Counted from the first letter of the stretch, positions 46,701-55,361 are shown. The stretch is DNA of 64,000 nt from Candidatus Poribacteria bacterium (GCA_022821965.1 JAJECN010000015.1:242785-306784), one strand, 5' to 3'. Program-made: numbers and translations. The notes: generated by a model from the letters alone, not told the origin.

Positions 46701-47088
46701 GCATACTATCACCGATAGCAAACTCGGTGTATCTACCGCGGAAACTGTCTTCAGTCAAGACAGTTCTATCCAGCTGCGCCGAGAACCTTTCACTATCCAA
46801 CTGACCCGTCCAACCAACGAACAATTCGCCGTTCTGGTCAAACTCTTTCTGCTCGCGATAGTTATAGACCTCGTTACCCTCAAGCAGCTCTTTTCCAAAC
46901 AGGTCATAGAAGAATTGCGGTTCTTCTTCCAATTGGAACCGTGCTGAAAATTTAGAACTCCCCTCAATTGTTGGTAATAGGGGTTCTTGTGGACCAAGGC
47001 TCTGTGCACCACAACCGTAAAGCACAAAAGCGCTCAGGATACAGGTCGCTACAAGTAAAACATCAATTGATTGTTTTAGCCTGTTCAT
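43768..47088 (-). CDS. large exported lipoprotein/beta-barrel-like protein
   Basis: Starting at the ATG at 47088 (Shine-Dalgarno AAGGAGG, 11 bases away), the protein is 1106 residues. It opens with a signal peptide and lipobox-like VLYGC (Cys at about residue 26). The rest alternates short beta strands and Asp/Glu-rich loops, ending in an aromatic residue (FVRAMMGF), like outer-membrane barrels. A central acidic block carries two Ca2+-type loops, DRDQNGVLDFQED and DLNNNGTIDSLEDD. A lipobox and a barrel end together are unusual. The ExbBD operon is downstream. Function unknown. Confidence 0.7.
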   Translation of the reverse strand: MNRLKQSIDVLLVATCILSAFVLYGCGAQSLGPQEPLLPTIEGSSKFSARFQLEEEPQFFYDLFGKELLEGNEVYNYREQKEFDQNGELFVGWTGQLDSERFSAQLDRTVLTEDSFRGRYTEFAIGDSMRFKPSTLFPNRYILYKTEFDGLRWDISFAQERHLFTLINSRISNPVQLTDAAANLAPTLGRRNGLNEDAGVRHIENARLMGFRAQGLLGDIFRVGFTYVNLHKEHPERVENPIMGTVANTPPEVISVVFRDDSPEDNHGAVTVFNGYNPDQHSGNIQGGVGAAFKSMTATVVTQALEELTPEDIEEGVEPKAQPAETQKIDIFVDDITPIDVGGLPSEIRDSVDGEWKIVDGFNKMKYDLVFADHDIDPRTVQSVVFDIIVAGDYNIAIIGFSDANKAESDPEIQEWIKTEDGHIQMPYRDVIQAPGNYGQSSDYTSNRSNLIDNPSDWEGEGRPRKVRYRYGAGRAALLYGLDLEGTVGNVFVRAHYSINGKYKQYPTIPKDQIGFSRLKPTIVGEDGEEETGISIDPATGLPLDGNGIPTYSETEGERFEARLGGGGTDESGDGEMARETAWFVQLKSRFGKLYLEGVYYHIDPGYTTTYLNFGSNTDRDQPYSLERTPESQSEQDPWDEVNYALIEDDDDDDDWPDDIDFDGVLPRADDRDQNGVLDFQEDFLIFDADPPVFTDLVDLNNNGTIDSLEDDFEPQYEYGVDREGYHVFAEYDLLDNLSLKVGWLNENEVSSRRQNDSKYLHVTYQRDIPDFGTVLFQNRFVRVRDDIPDYTITLRVGELEPVQISDELDFYNARVNTTTLQFLYTAVPNLTLEAKFLVVLQKQFEQDEEGAIFLDVEGSGDEDDPLNADQRVDFMVPVEQVRAAGERREFPFYPDHGINALNPEDPGLIYDSENWKKRRYPERDIRNQQTILKARYEIPLGDLPFVDRIGEDLTLTPMVKYIWDRAFDRGAEEIGDALNPRLFVPTDDEPVEYLRFNRRSREDVLGVRLDYQFTQRMNILGGFQYRKFTNRDNNFKNYLTNFPEDEDVPILFRPDLRTRIFEVQAINRGEWLGFNIVILAGYRRTTILLDHTTSNTTFVRAMMGF

Positions 47089-47935
47089 TATTTTGTTTTT
47101 CCTCCTTGGAAATAATGAATCGGATATTTGGGCAACGGAACTGCGATATGAATATTCACTTTTCGCTCTCCCCACCCCGGTCTCCGACGAAAAACCTTAA
47201 AAATGGATGAAAACTGCTTTACGTGTAAACGGAAAGTTCCAAAATTTCGTTACTGAAACCAATACCACTTCAATTTCGTTACTTTTCAGTTACTGCCAAA
47301 CTCGCGTCCGAAAATCGGAAATATCGCGCGAAAGACCTAAAAGCGAGTCTCCTTCCAACAAATTAAGGGTTTGTTTTGCGGGAATTCTCAACACAAGAAA
47401 TATGTGGTAAACTTCCACAAAACTGTTCTTGGCATTTAAAATAGCACTGAACCAATTTTCTGTCAAGTCTTTAACAGAAAAAACGCATGCATTGGGGTAG
47501 CAATTTTCCATAATCATACCACAAATGCCATATATTTTTCAAGTTTAATTATCAGTACCATTTCAATTTCGATTTTTTCGCTCTTTTAATTAAAGGTGAG
47601 TCGCGATCTGCCAATCGCCACGCACCCCAAAATTTGTCCTACAGAATGCTGTGCAAGATAGATGTGTCCTTGATATGAAGAGGGTTTCAACTGCTACTGC
47701 TTCCCTGAAGACAATAAAAAACGGACAACAAAATTGTCTCGCCCTAGGACTCCAGCCAAAAATATGTAATTTATGAATATCCTCACAATGGCAACGAACG
47801 AGGAACGCTGCATATTAGACATACTATATATTATACTACATTATAAGAAAAATTGACATTTTTTTTTCATTCTTCTGTCAATTTAGAGTTTCAGAACCTG
47901 AAAATTAAGATTACAAACGCTTTAGAACAAGGTAT
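47089..47935. other. long AT-rich upstream region of the large lipoprotein gene
   Basis: About 850 bp without a convincing gene. It must hold the promoter of the minus-strand gene at 47088. On the minus strand, TTGACA and several TATAAT-like boxes cluster around 47825-47880, but none pairs with a standard spacing. Some six-base runs such as TTTCGTTACT recur in the 47250-47290 part. Confidence 0.5.
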
Positions 47936-49351
47936 TTAGTCCGTTAGGTTCTTAGTACTTCCACCCAAGTATTCGGTAAACAGCGCAATCGTAATACCTA
48001 AGGCTACACCAGTGATCCCCGCAATGAGCAAAACAAATTTCAGCCGAGGACTGATAGGAATCTTTCTTGGAATGGCGCGGTCGATGATTTCAATACCACC
48101 CATCTGGTTCCGAGAGGCGGTGAACTTGGATTCAGCATATAATATTTCAACTTCAAGTAAACGTTTTGCAATCTCTTCAGCAAGCGCATTGGTTTTCTGA
48201 ATCTTGGCTACCATTTCTGTGAGGATCATCTGGTTTTCCGGGATTTGTTCCAGCACTTGTGCTAATTCAGTTTCCAACGTACTGAGTTCCTGTTTGAGGC
48301 GTTCAGCAGTATTTTCATACTGTGAGAGGTTCGGAACAAATGTCAGCAATTGATTCTTTATATAGGTATGATGAGCGGAGGGACCGGAGGTAATCGTGGT
48401 AGTCGTAGGAGGGATTTGCTCGTTTTTTTCGCGGATTGTGGCAATTTGTGCATCAAGGCCTTTCAACTCTGATGCCGTTTTACCAATTCTTTCTGCATCT
48501 GCGACACGCTGGGATTCAAGGTTGAAGAGTTTTTCCTGTTGAAAAAGCCAAATAGGATCGTGAGAGGTGGTTTCTGATAGTTTCGTCTGTTCCGGTAAAA
48601 GTTCTAATTGTTCATGTAGGTAGGCTATGTGAGCGCGGGTTGCGTAAAGCTGCTGTTGATTCGTTTCGAGTCTTTCCCGAACATTGGCGTGGCGTTCAAG
48701 CAAGTTAGTGAGCGTCGGCACCCATATTTCTGGGCTGCCATTTTCGCGGGCAAATAGGAGGAGTGCTTCTAAATCTTGCTCTCTTTCCGCTTCGATTTCC
48801 TGTTGTATATTTTGGCGGAGTTCTATGCGTTTTCTAAGTTCTGTTTCTTCATCTCCGCGCCGCAACGTTTTCATATCTTGGGCAAGCTGGTTAACAAGCA
48901 GTGCTGCATTGCGCTCCCCACCTTCTGCCTCTGTTAAAGCAACCGAAAGATTAATATAGTCGGAATCTGGATTTAGTTGAGCCTTTAGGATTCGTTTGAG
49001 CTTGCCTATTGGTGGGAAAAGTGCAACGGCTTTCGCGTTGCCGCTCTCTTCAAGGTTTTCGATTGCTGTTTTTAGCATTGACTCTGTCGAGAATCGGGCA
49101 CTAATTGTCTCCATTTCCCGCCGATTGGCACCACCAGAGAGCACATTTTGAAATAGGTTCGCGGAAGGTAAGGAAGACGTTGCGCTCGGTTGGACGAGTA
49201 ACATTAGAGTAGAGGCAGCATACGTTTTAGGTAAGCGGAGCGAGATAACCAGGGCAGTTCCTAATACCAGTAAGACGCTCAGGCAGAGTGTAAAATCATG
49301 CTTTCGTATAAGTTGAAGGTAATCACGTAGGTGTCCCTCCGGTTGCGACAT
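47936..49351 (-). CDS. Wzz-like polysaccharide chain-length determinant
   Basis: The 471-residue protein has an N-terminal membrane helix (FTLCLSVLLVLGTALVISL), a large mostly coiled-coil periplasmic domain, and a C-terminal membrane helix (FVLLIAGITGVALGITIALF). Between them the IPRKIPISPR motif resembles the Pro-rich segment before the second helix of Wzz/GNVR proteins. It would set the length of a surface polysaccharide. No kinase domain is fused. It is the last gene of a minus-strand group. Confidence 0.8.
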   Translation of the reverse strand: MSQPEGHLRDYLQLIRKHDFTLCLSVLLVLGTALVISLRLPKTYAASTLMLLVQPSATSSLPSANLFQNVLSGGANRREMETISARFSTESMLKTAIENLEESGNAKAVALFPPIGKLKRILKAQLNPDSDYINLSVALTEAEGGERNAALLVNQLAQDMKTLRRGDEETELRKRIELRQNIQQEIEAEREQDLEALLLFARENGSPEIWVPTLTNLLERHANVRERLETNQQQLYATRAHIAYLHEQLELLPEQTKLSETTSHDPIWLFQQEKLFNLESQRVADAERIGKTASELKGLDAQIATIREKNEQIPPTTTTITSGPSAHHTYIKNQLLTFVPNLSQYENTAERLKQELSTLETELAQVLEQIPENQMILTEMVAKIQKTNALAEEIAKRLLEVEILYAESKFTASRNQMGGIEIIDRAIPRKIPISPRLKFVLLIAGITGVALGITIALFTEYLGGSTKNLTD

Positions 49352-49410
49352 GAATGTACAGAATTCCCACCCAGTCTCTGGGTTAGAAATTGCCCCTCCG
49401 TTTCTCAGAC

Positions 49411-49971
49411 TTATAGGTTATTGGCGATGCGAATCTCTTCCTCGTTATAGGCTTCGTCATGCCACTCAGCGATGCGCCATTCATTATTTCTTTTTTCAAA
49501 GATAAAGAGGTTGTCACCTTCAGCGTATACGCCACTAAATCCACCCTCAAGTGAGTGTCCATCCGATATAAACAGTTGGATTCTATAGTGATTCCGCACT
49601 TCTGCTTGTGTGCCGTCCTCATTCATAGAAATCTCCGGTGGAACAGAGAGTTCTATCTCAATATCCTGATACTTCTCAAAGACTCGGATAGCGGCATCCC
49701 GTTCTTGTCGAATGTCATCAAACTCCAGGTCGTCTGTCTTGTCCCCATCTGTTCCCCAATCGGAAACATAGAGGAAACCTTCTTCCCAGAAGGTTTCGAT
49801 GTAAGCGTTAACATCCTCTGTCTCATACCCTTGCCGCCATCGATCTAAGACTTTATTAATTTGAAGGAGTTCTTCAGGTGGAACCTGGCCAACCTTGTCA
49901 GCGTCTCCACACCCCATAAAACTTAGGAGTAAGGCGAATACGCCAATGACTTTCGCAAAAGTCCTGAACAT
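49411..49971 (-). CDS. lipoprotein with NTF2/SnoaL-like domain
   Basis: The 186-residue protein has a signal peptide ending in the lipobox SFMGC. The rest (ILLQINKVLDRWRQGYETED-like start, then YIETFWEEGFLYV, YRIQLFISDG, and FEKRNNEWRIAEWHDE) matches the NTF2/SnoaL fold used for small-molecule or nuclear-transport-type domains. It is likely anchored in an inner or outer membrane. GGGGGAA precedes the ATG. Exact function unknown. Confidence 0.65.
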   Translation of the reverse strand: MFRTFAKVIGVFALLLSFMGCGDADKVGQVPPEELLQINKVLDRWRQGYETEDVNAYIETFWEEGFLYVSDWGTDGDKTDDLEFDDIRQERDAAIRVFEKYQDIEIELSVPPEISMNEDGTQAEVRNHYRIQLFISDGHSLEGGFSGVYAEGDNLFIFEKRNNEWRIAEWHDEAYNEEEIRIANNL

Positions 49972-49992
49972 AATTAAGTATTCCCCCTTATT

Positions 49993-50556
49993 TTAAAAGG
50001 TTTTAACAATACCCAAATACAGACGCGACGGGGTCGCCCCGACTTCAATCCCCAATTTTTCAATATCTTGTGCATCTTTCTCAATAGACTGAATCAATGT
50101 AGTCGCGTTGTAAAAATTTGCATTGACATAAGAATCAATGAGGCTATAAACCCAAATACCAATGCCAGTATACATAAAAAATGTCCTGAGTTTATAACGC
50201 TGATTTGCGTACTCGTAGCGCTCCAACACGCCTGCTTCATCGTTAGGAGCTAAACTCGCATACGTCGCATAGGCATTGTAACGATTCTCAAAAGAATTCT
50301 GTGCTAATAAGGCACCGACAACAGAACCGCCTATTCCCAAAACAGTGAGACTGCCACGGAAATAACCACGGCTATAAAATTGCCCCCACCCGGGAAAAAT
50401 GGCGGAACGCACCATAGCACCAACTGGTGAAACAAGTCTCTCTTGTTCCGCCGGTTCAGGTGTTTGCTGTTCAGTATCTGCACCGTTTTCAACCTCCTGC
50501 GCGAAACTCGCGTGGAGGCTCAACAGCAGTAGTGATATAATTAGCAAAAATCGCAT
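49993..50556 (-). CDS. DUF5683-like membrane protein
   Basis: The 187-residue protein has a signal peptide (ending SFAQE), an acidic Pro/Glu linker, and two or three membrane segments. The characteristic motif IFPGWGQFYSRGYFRG is followed by a Gly-rich hydrophobic helix. This is the DUF5683 type, seen in envelope gene clusters of several phyla; function unknown. It is 21 bp upstream of the lipoprotein gene, so they are probably co-transcribed. Confidence 0.7.
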   Translation of the reverse strand: MRFLLIISLLLLSLHASFAQEVENGADTEQQTPEPAEQERLVSPVGAMVRSAIFPGWGQFYSRGYFRGSLTVLGIGGSVVGALLAQNSFENRYNAYATYASLAPNDEAGVLERYEYANQRYKLRTFFMYTGIGIWVYSLIDSYVNANFYNATTLIQSIEKDAQDIEKLGIEVGATPSRLYLGIVKTF

Positions 50557-50618
50557 CTGATATTAGGCTTTACGCGTCCAAGAGGTCGCGCAAAGCCTAT
50601 ACTGCTCCTATAAATGTA

Positions 50619-52253
50619 TTAACGTCTCCGTTTCGTCCGTTCCGTTGTCCGACTCCGATTCTTGTCATCGTCATCACTACTACTACTACTTGAGCTACTA
50701 CGCGATGAACTCGAACTTGAAGTCGTCGGACGTGTCCGAGTTTTTGTCGTCGAACTTGAACGACTTACACTTGTGCGTGAGCGCGTCGAACTTGAGCGGC
50801 TTACACGGGACCTCTCAGTCGAGCGGCTTACGCTTGTGCGCGAGCGTGTTGAACTCGAATTTGAAGTCGTGCTTCTATACTGCGGACGCGAGTCACTACT
50901 TGAACTGGACGAGTATGACCTTCTCGTTGAATTAGACGAGTATGACCTTCTTGAAGTTGAAGAAGAGGTCGAAGGTCTATAAAGTGGTGTCGTCCGCTGT
51001 CTATCAACTACGGAACTTCTATAACGACGCACGTCTTGTGTCGCAGTCGGATAACGCCGCTGCTTGCTATCCGCATTTCCAGCGTATGTACTCCGTCTTA
51101 TGCTGCTTTGCCGGAGTGTTGATCTGGAGGCAAGAGCGCGTTGTTTTTCCGAAATAATTGACTGGCGTGCAACCCGCTCCGTTGTTGCTGGAGTCTGCCT
51201 TCGATGATTTTCGAGTGTAGTGCGAACACTTCGCCGAACCGCCGTCCGTTCTACCTGACGACTGTTCGCAGACAGTCGACTACGACTATACTGCCGACGC
51301 GTTGTTTCATGCTGCGTACTCCACCGATTCAGCTGCGTCCGCCGCTGGTAAACCTTCGGTGTCCCTCGGTAGTAGCCACGGTAAGAGCCATAATACGGCG
51401 AGTAATAGCGATAGTAGGCACTCGGATAATAGCTGCGGTAACGTCCAAGATACCCGCCATAATATGAGCGGATCGAGAGATAGTGGTGATCGTAGATCGG
51501 ATAACTCCATCGGAGATAGTAGTCGTAGTCCGTCGCGTAGTAGACGGGACCATCGTAGAAGTAGAGATAGGTGTAACGGTGCCACGGACGCCAACGATAA
51601 GAAGGTGTATACCGTTGAACCACTTTAACCTTCGGTTGTCTCCGATAGGTGGATACCTCAAGGTATTCCACGTCAAGCTGTTCACCACCCTCTGCTACAA
51701 CATGAAGTTCCATCCATCCATCTTTAACTCGACCTGCTGCAGGAATCTTAATCCGTTCGGAACGATTTTTTGATCGAAGGACAAAGGTATCACCATAACG
51801 TGTTTCTTTTGCATTTTCGTCGTAGTAGCCACGACGTGTTGCCTCGCGCTTGGTATTGCGAATCCAAACGCGTCCTGCAATGGGTTCTTCGTAGTCCTCG
51901 ATCTCTAAGCGATGTGGTTCCCCTCGATATCGCACCAAAATTTCGATGTACTGTGTCCCTACTGGAATTTCAAAGAGATATACCGCGCTGGCAATCGCAA
52001 ATTCGTAATCATTTGCATTCTCCGCACCGTTCGCCCAAGCAGTGAGACGAACACCATCTTCAAAACGCGGACTGGCGGTAATTGTTGCACTCCCACGTTC
52101 TATCCATTCATCGACATCGTTTGCAATGCGATGCTCTCGACTCAACCGATCCGCGTAGTAATCGTAATTCGCGGCGGCGGGTGCCAACACCCCAGCGATT
52201 GCAAAACAGCTGATGAGGCATACTGCGCTTAAAACAGAAATCCGGGTTTTCAT
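50619..52253 (-). CDS. exported protein with Tyr-rich middle and Ser/Arg/Thr-rich C-terminal half
   Basis: The 544-residue protein has a signal peptide (ends ANYDYY). Next is a beta-rich domain (roughly 40-220) with YIEILVRYRGEPHRL. A Tyr-rich middle (about 230-300, YYSPYYGSYRGYYRG) follows, and the last 250 residues are low-complexity Ser, Arg and Thr ending in an Asp then Arg/Lys cluster. Composition explains the long antisense frames here. It may be a surface or matrix protein; I do not recognise a family. The strong AGGAGGAGG before the ATG suggests high translation. Confidence 0.65.
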   Translation of the reverse strand: MKTRISVLSAVCLISCFAIAGVLAPAAANYDYYADRLSREHRIANDVDEWIERGSATITASPRFEDGVRLTAWANGAENANDYEFAIASAVYLFEIPVGTQYIEILVRYRGEPHRLEIEDYEEPIAGRVWIRNTKREATRRGYYDENAKETRYGDTFVLRSKNRSERIKIPAAGRVKDGWMELHVVAEGGEQLDVEYLEVSTYRRQPKVKVVQRYTPSYRWRPWHRYTYLYFYDGPVYYATDYDYYLRWSYPIYDHHYLSIRSYYGGYLGRYRSYYPSAYYRYYSPYYGSYRGYYRGTPKVYQRRTQLNRWSTQHETTRRQYSRSRLSANSRQVERTAVRRSVRTTLENHRRQTPATTERVARQSIISEKQRALASRSTLRQSSIRRSTYAGNADSKQRRYPTATQDVRRYRSSVVDRQRTTPLYRPSTSSSTSRRSYSSNSTRRSYSSSSSSDSRPQYRSTTSNSSSTRSRTSVSRSTERSRVSRSSSTRSRTSVSRSSSTTKTRTRPTTSSSSSSRSSSSSSSSDDDDKNRSRTTERTKRRR

Positions 52254-52481
52254 GAGAATCCTCCTCCTATGTTCCTATGTTCATGTCCTTCATTTGGTAT
52301 TGCCAATGGGCTTTTAACCATCGAGCGCGGTGATGCGTGAGTATTAGAGATAAACTGTCTTACATTAGTAAAGTTTCATCGAAATGATACAATTTTTCTC
52401 AAGAATTGTCAAGGGTTAATCAATACTATCCAACAATTCGGATCCCCGCATCACGATTCACCCTTTGAGAACGAACAAATC

Positions 52482-53228
52482 TTAGTCTTTGGGTACCAGT
52501 TCAATACCTCTTTTTTTTGCGTGCTCACGGGCAAGTGGTGTAATAATTGCCGGGTTTACATAAACTAATTCTCGCACGTCCGCATCCAGATTGGAAATGG
52601 TCGCTGCGCTAATTAAAGTTTTTTCTATAACAGCACGTGAATTGCTTGTTCTCTCCATAATTGACTCAGCAATTCGGGGCATTGGTACTAATTGAACGCC
52701 GAGTTCGGACAAAACGTTTACATAATCGCCTTTAAGTTTACTCAAAATAGGATTCCCTTTTATGGAAGCTTCACTTTGATTGAGTGCATCAGAGGCTGCT
52801 ATAACCTTCTTTCCCTTAGAGAGTGCCTCAAACACGAGATAAGTACACGGCGTGTCCACCAATCCTAACGCGAGTTTTGCAGCCATTGGATAAGAAAAGG
52901 CGGGAAGCACAATCTGCTGGTAAGCATCCACAAAAGTTCTTATATCAATTAGAGTATTCTCTTGTAAAATATTATCTTCGCCAAATGCAGCATGGATCGG
53001 TTCAAGATTTATAACTTTAGTTGCGAGATCGGACAAAATTATTGTAATTTTCCATCCGTCTTGCCTACAGGTATGAAGCTGCTGGATCGGTTCATCCAAT
53101 TCAACTTGTGTTGCACCGAAAATAACGAGCAGTCGCTTTTCCTGGGCATCTTGTGTGGGGACCGGTGTTTGTTCTTGCAGTACCCGCTCCACGATTTTCC
53201 TAATCTGGTCAATCAGTTCCTGATTCAT
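52482..53228 (-). CDS. BMC-associated flavoprotein
   Basis: The protein starts at ATG 53228 (GAGG Shine-Dalgarno) with MNQELIDQIRKIVERVLQEQ, an amphipathic helix of the kind that targets cargo to microcompartments, followed by a Pro/Thr linker. The rest (about 220 residues) has a flavoprotein/phosphopantothenoylcysteine-decarboxylase-like fold: LLVIFGATQVELDEP and VLPAFSYPMAAKLALGLVD, ending ITPLAREHAKKRGIEL. This type is a recurrent BMC companion; its reaction is unknown. It is third in the shell protein-PduL-flavoprotein operon. Confidence 0.75.
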   Translation of the reverse strand: MNQELIDQIRKIVERVLQEQTPVPTQDAQEKRLLVIFGATQVELDEPIQQLHTCRQDGWKITIILSDLATKVINLEPIHAAFGEDNILQENTLIDIRTFVDAYQQIVLPAFSYPMAAKLALGLVDTPCTYLVFEALSKGKKVIAASDALNQSEASIKGNPILSKLKGDYVNVLSELGVQLVPMPRIAESIMERTSNSRAVIEKTLISAATISNLDADVRELVYVNPAIITPLAREHAKKRGIELVPKD

Positions 53229-53260
53229 GCTGCCTCGCAATATTAGGAAGCCTGCTCGTC

Positions 53261-53974
53261 TCAACCGGCATCGCGGACAATTTCAACGGGTTCGCCACCC
53301 TGTAGACCTGCTGCATTGGCATCGTCAGTGTCTAAGTGCATCTGAAGCACATAATCTGCGGAAATTTTGGGACGAACGTTTTCAAACGTTAAAGCACGCT
53401 CGCCACGGAAATGTACTTTTAAAAGATCGCTCTCACGGATATTAAGCGCGTCAGCATCTGTGGGAGTCATGTGAATGTGCCGTGTCGCACAGATTGCGCC
53501 TTCCTCTAAATAGATACTTCCGGCGGGTCCAACGAGCGTTATAGGTTCTGCACCGGCAAGGTCCCCTGAGTCTCGAATAGGCGGGTCTAATCCGAGCCGA
53601 ATCGCTTCTGTTTGTGCGACTTCGACTTGGGAGTAGTCCCGTACGGGACCAAGGATACGAACGGCTTCAATAGCACGCATTCGTTTACCAACGATCGTCA
53701 GCGTCTCATTTGCGGCAAACGCTTCTGGTTGATAGAGCGGTGCATAGACCGTAAGTTGGTGACCAGCACCGTAGAGGATTTCAAGGTGCTCCTGCGTCAC
53801 ATGCGCATGTCGTGCTGAAACTCCAACCGGAATCTGTTGTTGCTGCGTGATAGCATCACACGCGCGGTTTCCGGCATCACAAGACCTCAAAGCACAACCG
53901 CTACACGCCTGCTCTGTTGTCAATCTATTGACAACGCGCTGGGTAATCAATTCAACAAGGGCACGATCTGGCAT
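53261..53974 (-). CDS. pduL: PduL-type phosphate propanoyltransferase
   Basis: The 237-residue enzyme converts acyl-CoA and phosphate to acyl-phosphate inside microcompartments. Zinc-binding HxH sites are visible in VSARHAHVTQEHLE (His56/His58) and ATRHIHMTP (His166/His168), one in each PTAC lobe. The N-terminus has an amphipathic helix (LVELITQRVVNRL) likely serving as encapsulation signal, then four Cys (24, 27, 32, 39) in a short linker not standard for PduL. It starts 64 bp after the shell gene. Confidence 0.9.
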   Translation of the reverse strand: MPDRALVELITQRVVNRLTTEQACSGCALRSCDAGNRACDAITQQQQIPVGVSARHAHVTQEHLEILYGAGHQLTVYAPLYQPEAFAANETLTIVGKRMRAIEAVRILGPVRDYSQVEVAQTEAIRLGLDPPIRDSGDLAGAEPITLVGPAGSIYLEEGAICATRHIHMTPTDADALNIRESDLLKVHFRGERALTFENVRPKISADYVLQMHLDTDDANAAGLQGGEPVEIVRDAG

Positions 53975-54038
53975 CTATGATTCGCCTTTTTGGTTAAAAT
54001 AGCTTGGACGTTCCTCAAGAGTGGACGGTTAATCTAAT

Positions 54039-54314
54039 TTACGATTTTTGCAGCATGGTTTCGACTTCAGTGTGCGGGCGCGGAATCACGTGAACAGAAA
54101 CAACTTCACCAACGCGCGCGGCAGCCTCAGCACCGACATCTGTTGCGGCTTTCACCGCACCGACATCGCCACGAACCATGACAGTCACATAACCAGCACC
54201 AATCTGCTCGTAACCGATGAGTCGGACATTTGCCGCCTTCACCATAGCATCGGCAGCTTCAATGCTCCCGACCAAGCCTCTCGTTTCAACCAAACCTAAT
54301 GCTTCTCCGGTCAT
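54039..54314 (-). CDS. bacterial microcompartment hexameric shell protein (BMC-H)
   Basis: The 91-residue BMC-H protein of the PduA/EutM/CcmK type carries [20 protein letters not shown] at the N-terminus and [20 protein letters not shown] in the middle. It should form the facets of a protein shell. AGGAGG precedes the ATG at 54314. It is the first gene of the local BMC operon. Only one BMC-H, and no pentameric vertex (BMC-P) or trimer gene, is seen in this window. Confidence 0.95.
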   Translation of the reverse strand: MTGEALGLVETRGLVGSIEAADAMVKAANVRLIGYEQIGAGYVTVMVRGDVGAVKAATDVGAEAAARVGEVVSVHVIPRPHTEVETMLQKS

Positions 54315-54449
54315 ATTAATTCTAATTGCCTCCTATTCAAAATTAATTCTAAGGATAAGATCAATTTCTTTAACTTGTGAGTCGTGCAGTAGAAGCAGTT
54401 TCTTGACAGCGAATCAGCGTGCAAAAGTAGAAGAAAGTCAAGCGAAATG

Positions 54450-55361
54450 CTAAAACGTCACCCTTATAAATATATCACAATTTTTTACTTTTTTCAAGAA
54501 AAAACTAAAAATACGTTTATTCGTTTCGTTCAGATCGTTTTGTGCCTCGTCAGTTTTCCCCAATTTTTGGTAAGCGAAGGCGCGCCAAAGGTAAACCTGT
54601 GTGAGATCATTTGATTCACCTTGCCATGTCTCAATTGCTTCGGTGAGAAGTTCTACGGCGTTCGTATAATCGGCGGTTGCTGATGCCTGTTCTCCAGCGC
54701 GAGCGTAAATTCGGGCACGGTTGATGTAGGCACTCGCGAAGCGCGGTTCTAAAGCAATCGCTTGGTCCAGATCTGCCAATCCAAGTTTTAAATAACTCGT
54801 GTCGCCTTTGATGGAGAGTTGAAGGTAAGCATTGCCGCGGATGTAGTAAGCCATGGCACTCGGCTGTCGTTTAATCACGGTGTTGTAGTCCGTGAGGGCA
54901 TTCTGAATGTCGCCCTGTTCGAGATAGGTCTGTGCCCGCCTTCGCAGGACACGGGCATCCCATCTTTTTTTTAGCGAGGCGGAGTAATCTGCAAGGGCAT
55001 GTTGTGTTTCATTTAACGCTCGATAAGCATCACCACGGCTCGCGTACGCATCGGCGTGGTATCGTTTGAGGTCCAAGGTTCGTGTATAGTCTACGATGGC
55101 TGCTTTGTACTGCTCCATACGGTAATAGGCGAGACCGCGTTTCACGTAAGCTTCAGCATATTTGGATTCAATTTCAATCGCTCGTGTAAACGCTGCTATT
55201 GCGTGTGGAATCTTCCATTCCCTTAACGACAGAGTTCCCTGCTGCACGTTCGCTTGTGCTTGTGGTTTTGCACCTTTGATTGCGTCCCACGTTACAAAAC
55301 GGGAGGCGAGAACGATAGTAAGAATCAGGACCGGGGTCATGATGTAAATGAGTGGTCGCAT
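54450..55361 (-). CDS. TPR-repeat protein
   Basis: The 303-residue protein has an N-terminal hydrophobic helix (LIYIMTPVLILTIVLASRFV), probably a membrane anchor, then about six TPR units (for example AYVKRGLAYYRMEQYKAAIV, then ADAYASRGDAYRAL). It likely scaffolds protein contacts on the periplasmic side. The last 25 residues (RIFSFFLKKVKNCDIFIRVT) do not fit the repeat and look like read-through of AT-rich DNA, so a late frameshift is possible. Not clearly part of the BMC operon. Confidence 0.75.
   Translation of the reverse strand: MRPLIYIMTPVLILTIVLASRFVTWDAIKGAKPQAQANVQQGTLSLREWKIPHAIAAFTRAIEIESKYAEAYVKRGLAYYRMEQYKAAIVDYTRTLDLKRYHADAYASRGDAYRALNETQHALADYSASLKKRWDARVLRRRAQTYLEQGDIQNALTDYNTVIKRQPSAMAYYIRGNAYLQLSIKGDTSYLKLGLADLDQAIALEPRFASAYINRARIYARAGEQASATADYTNAVELLTEAIETWQGESNDLTQVYLWRAFAYQKLGKTDEAQNDLNETNKRIFSFFLKKVKNCDIFIRVTF

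Noticed and set aside
50662-51628. Several antisense frames opposite the Ser/Arg-rich exported protein
   Set aside because: They result from the repetitive codons of the minus-strand gene, which has a signal peptide and strong ribosome site.
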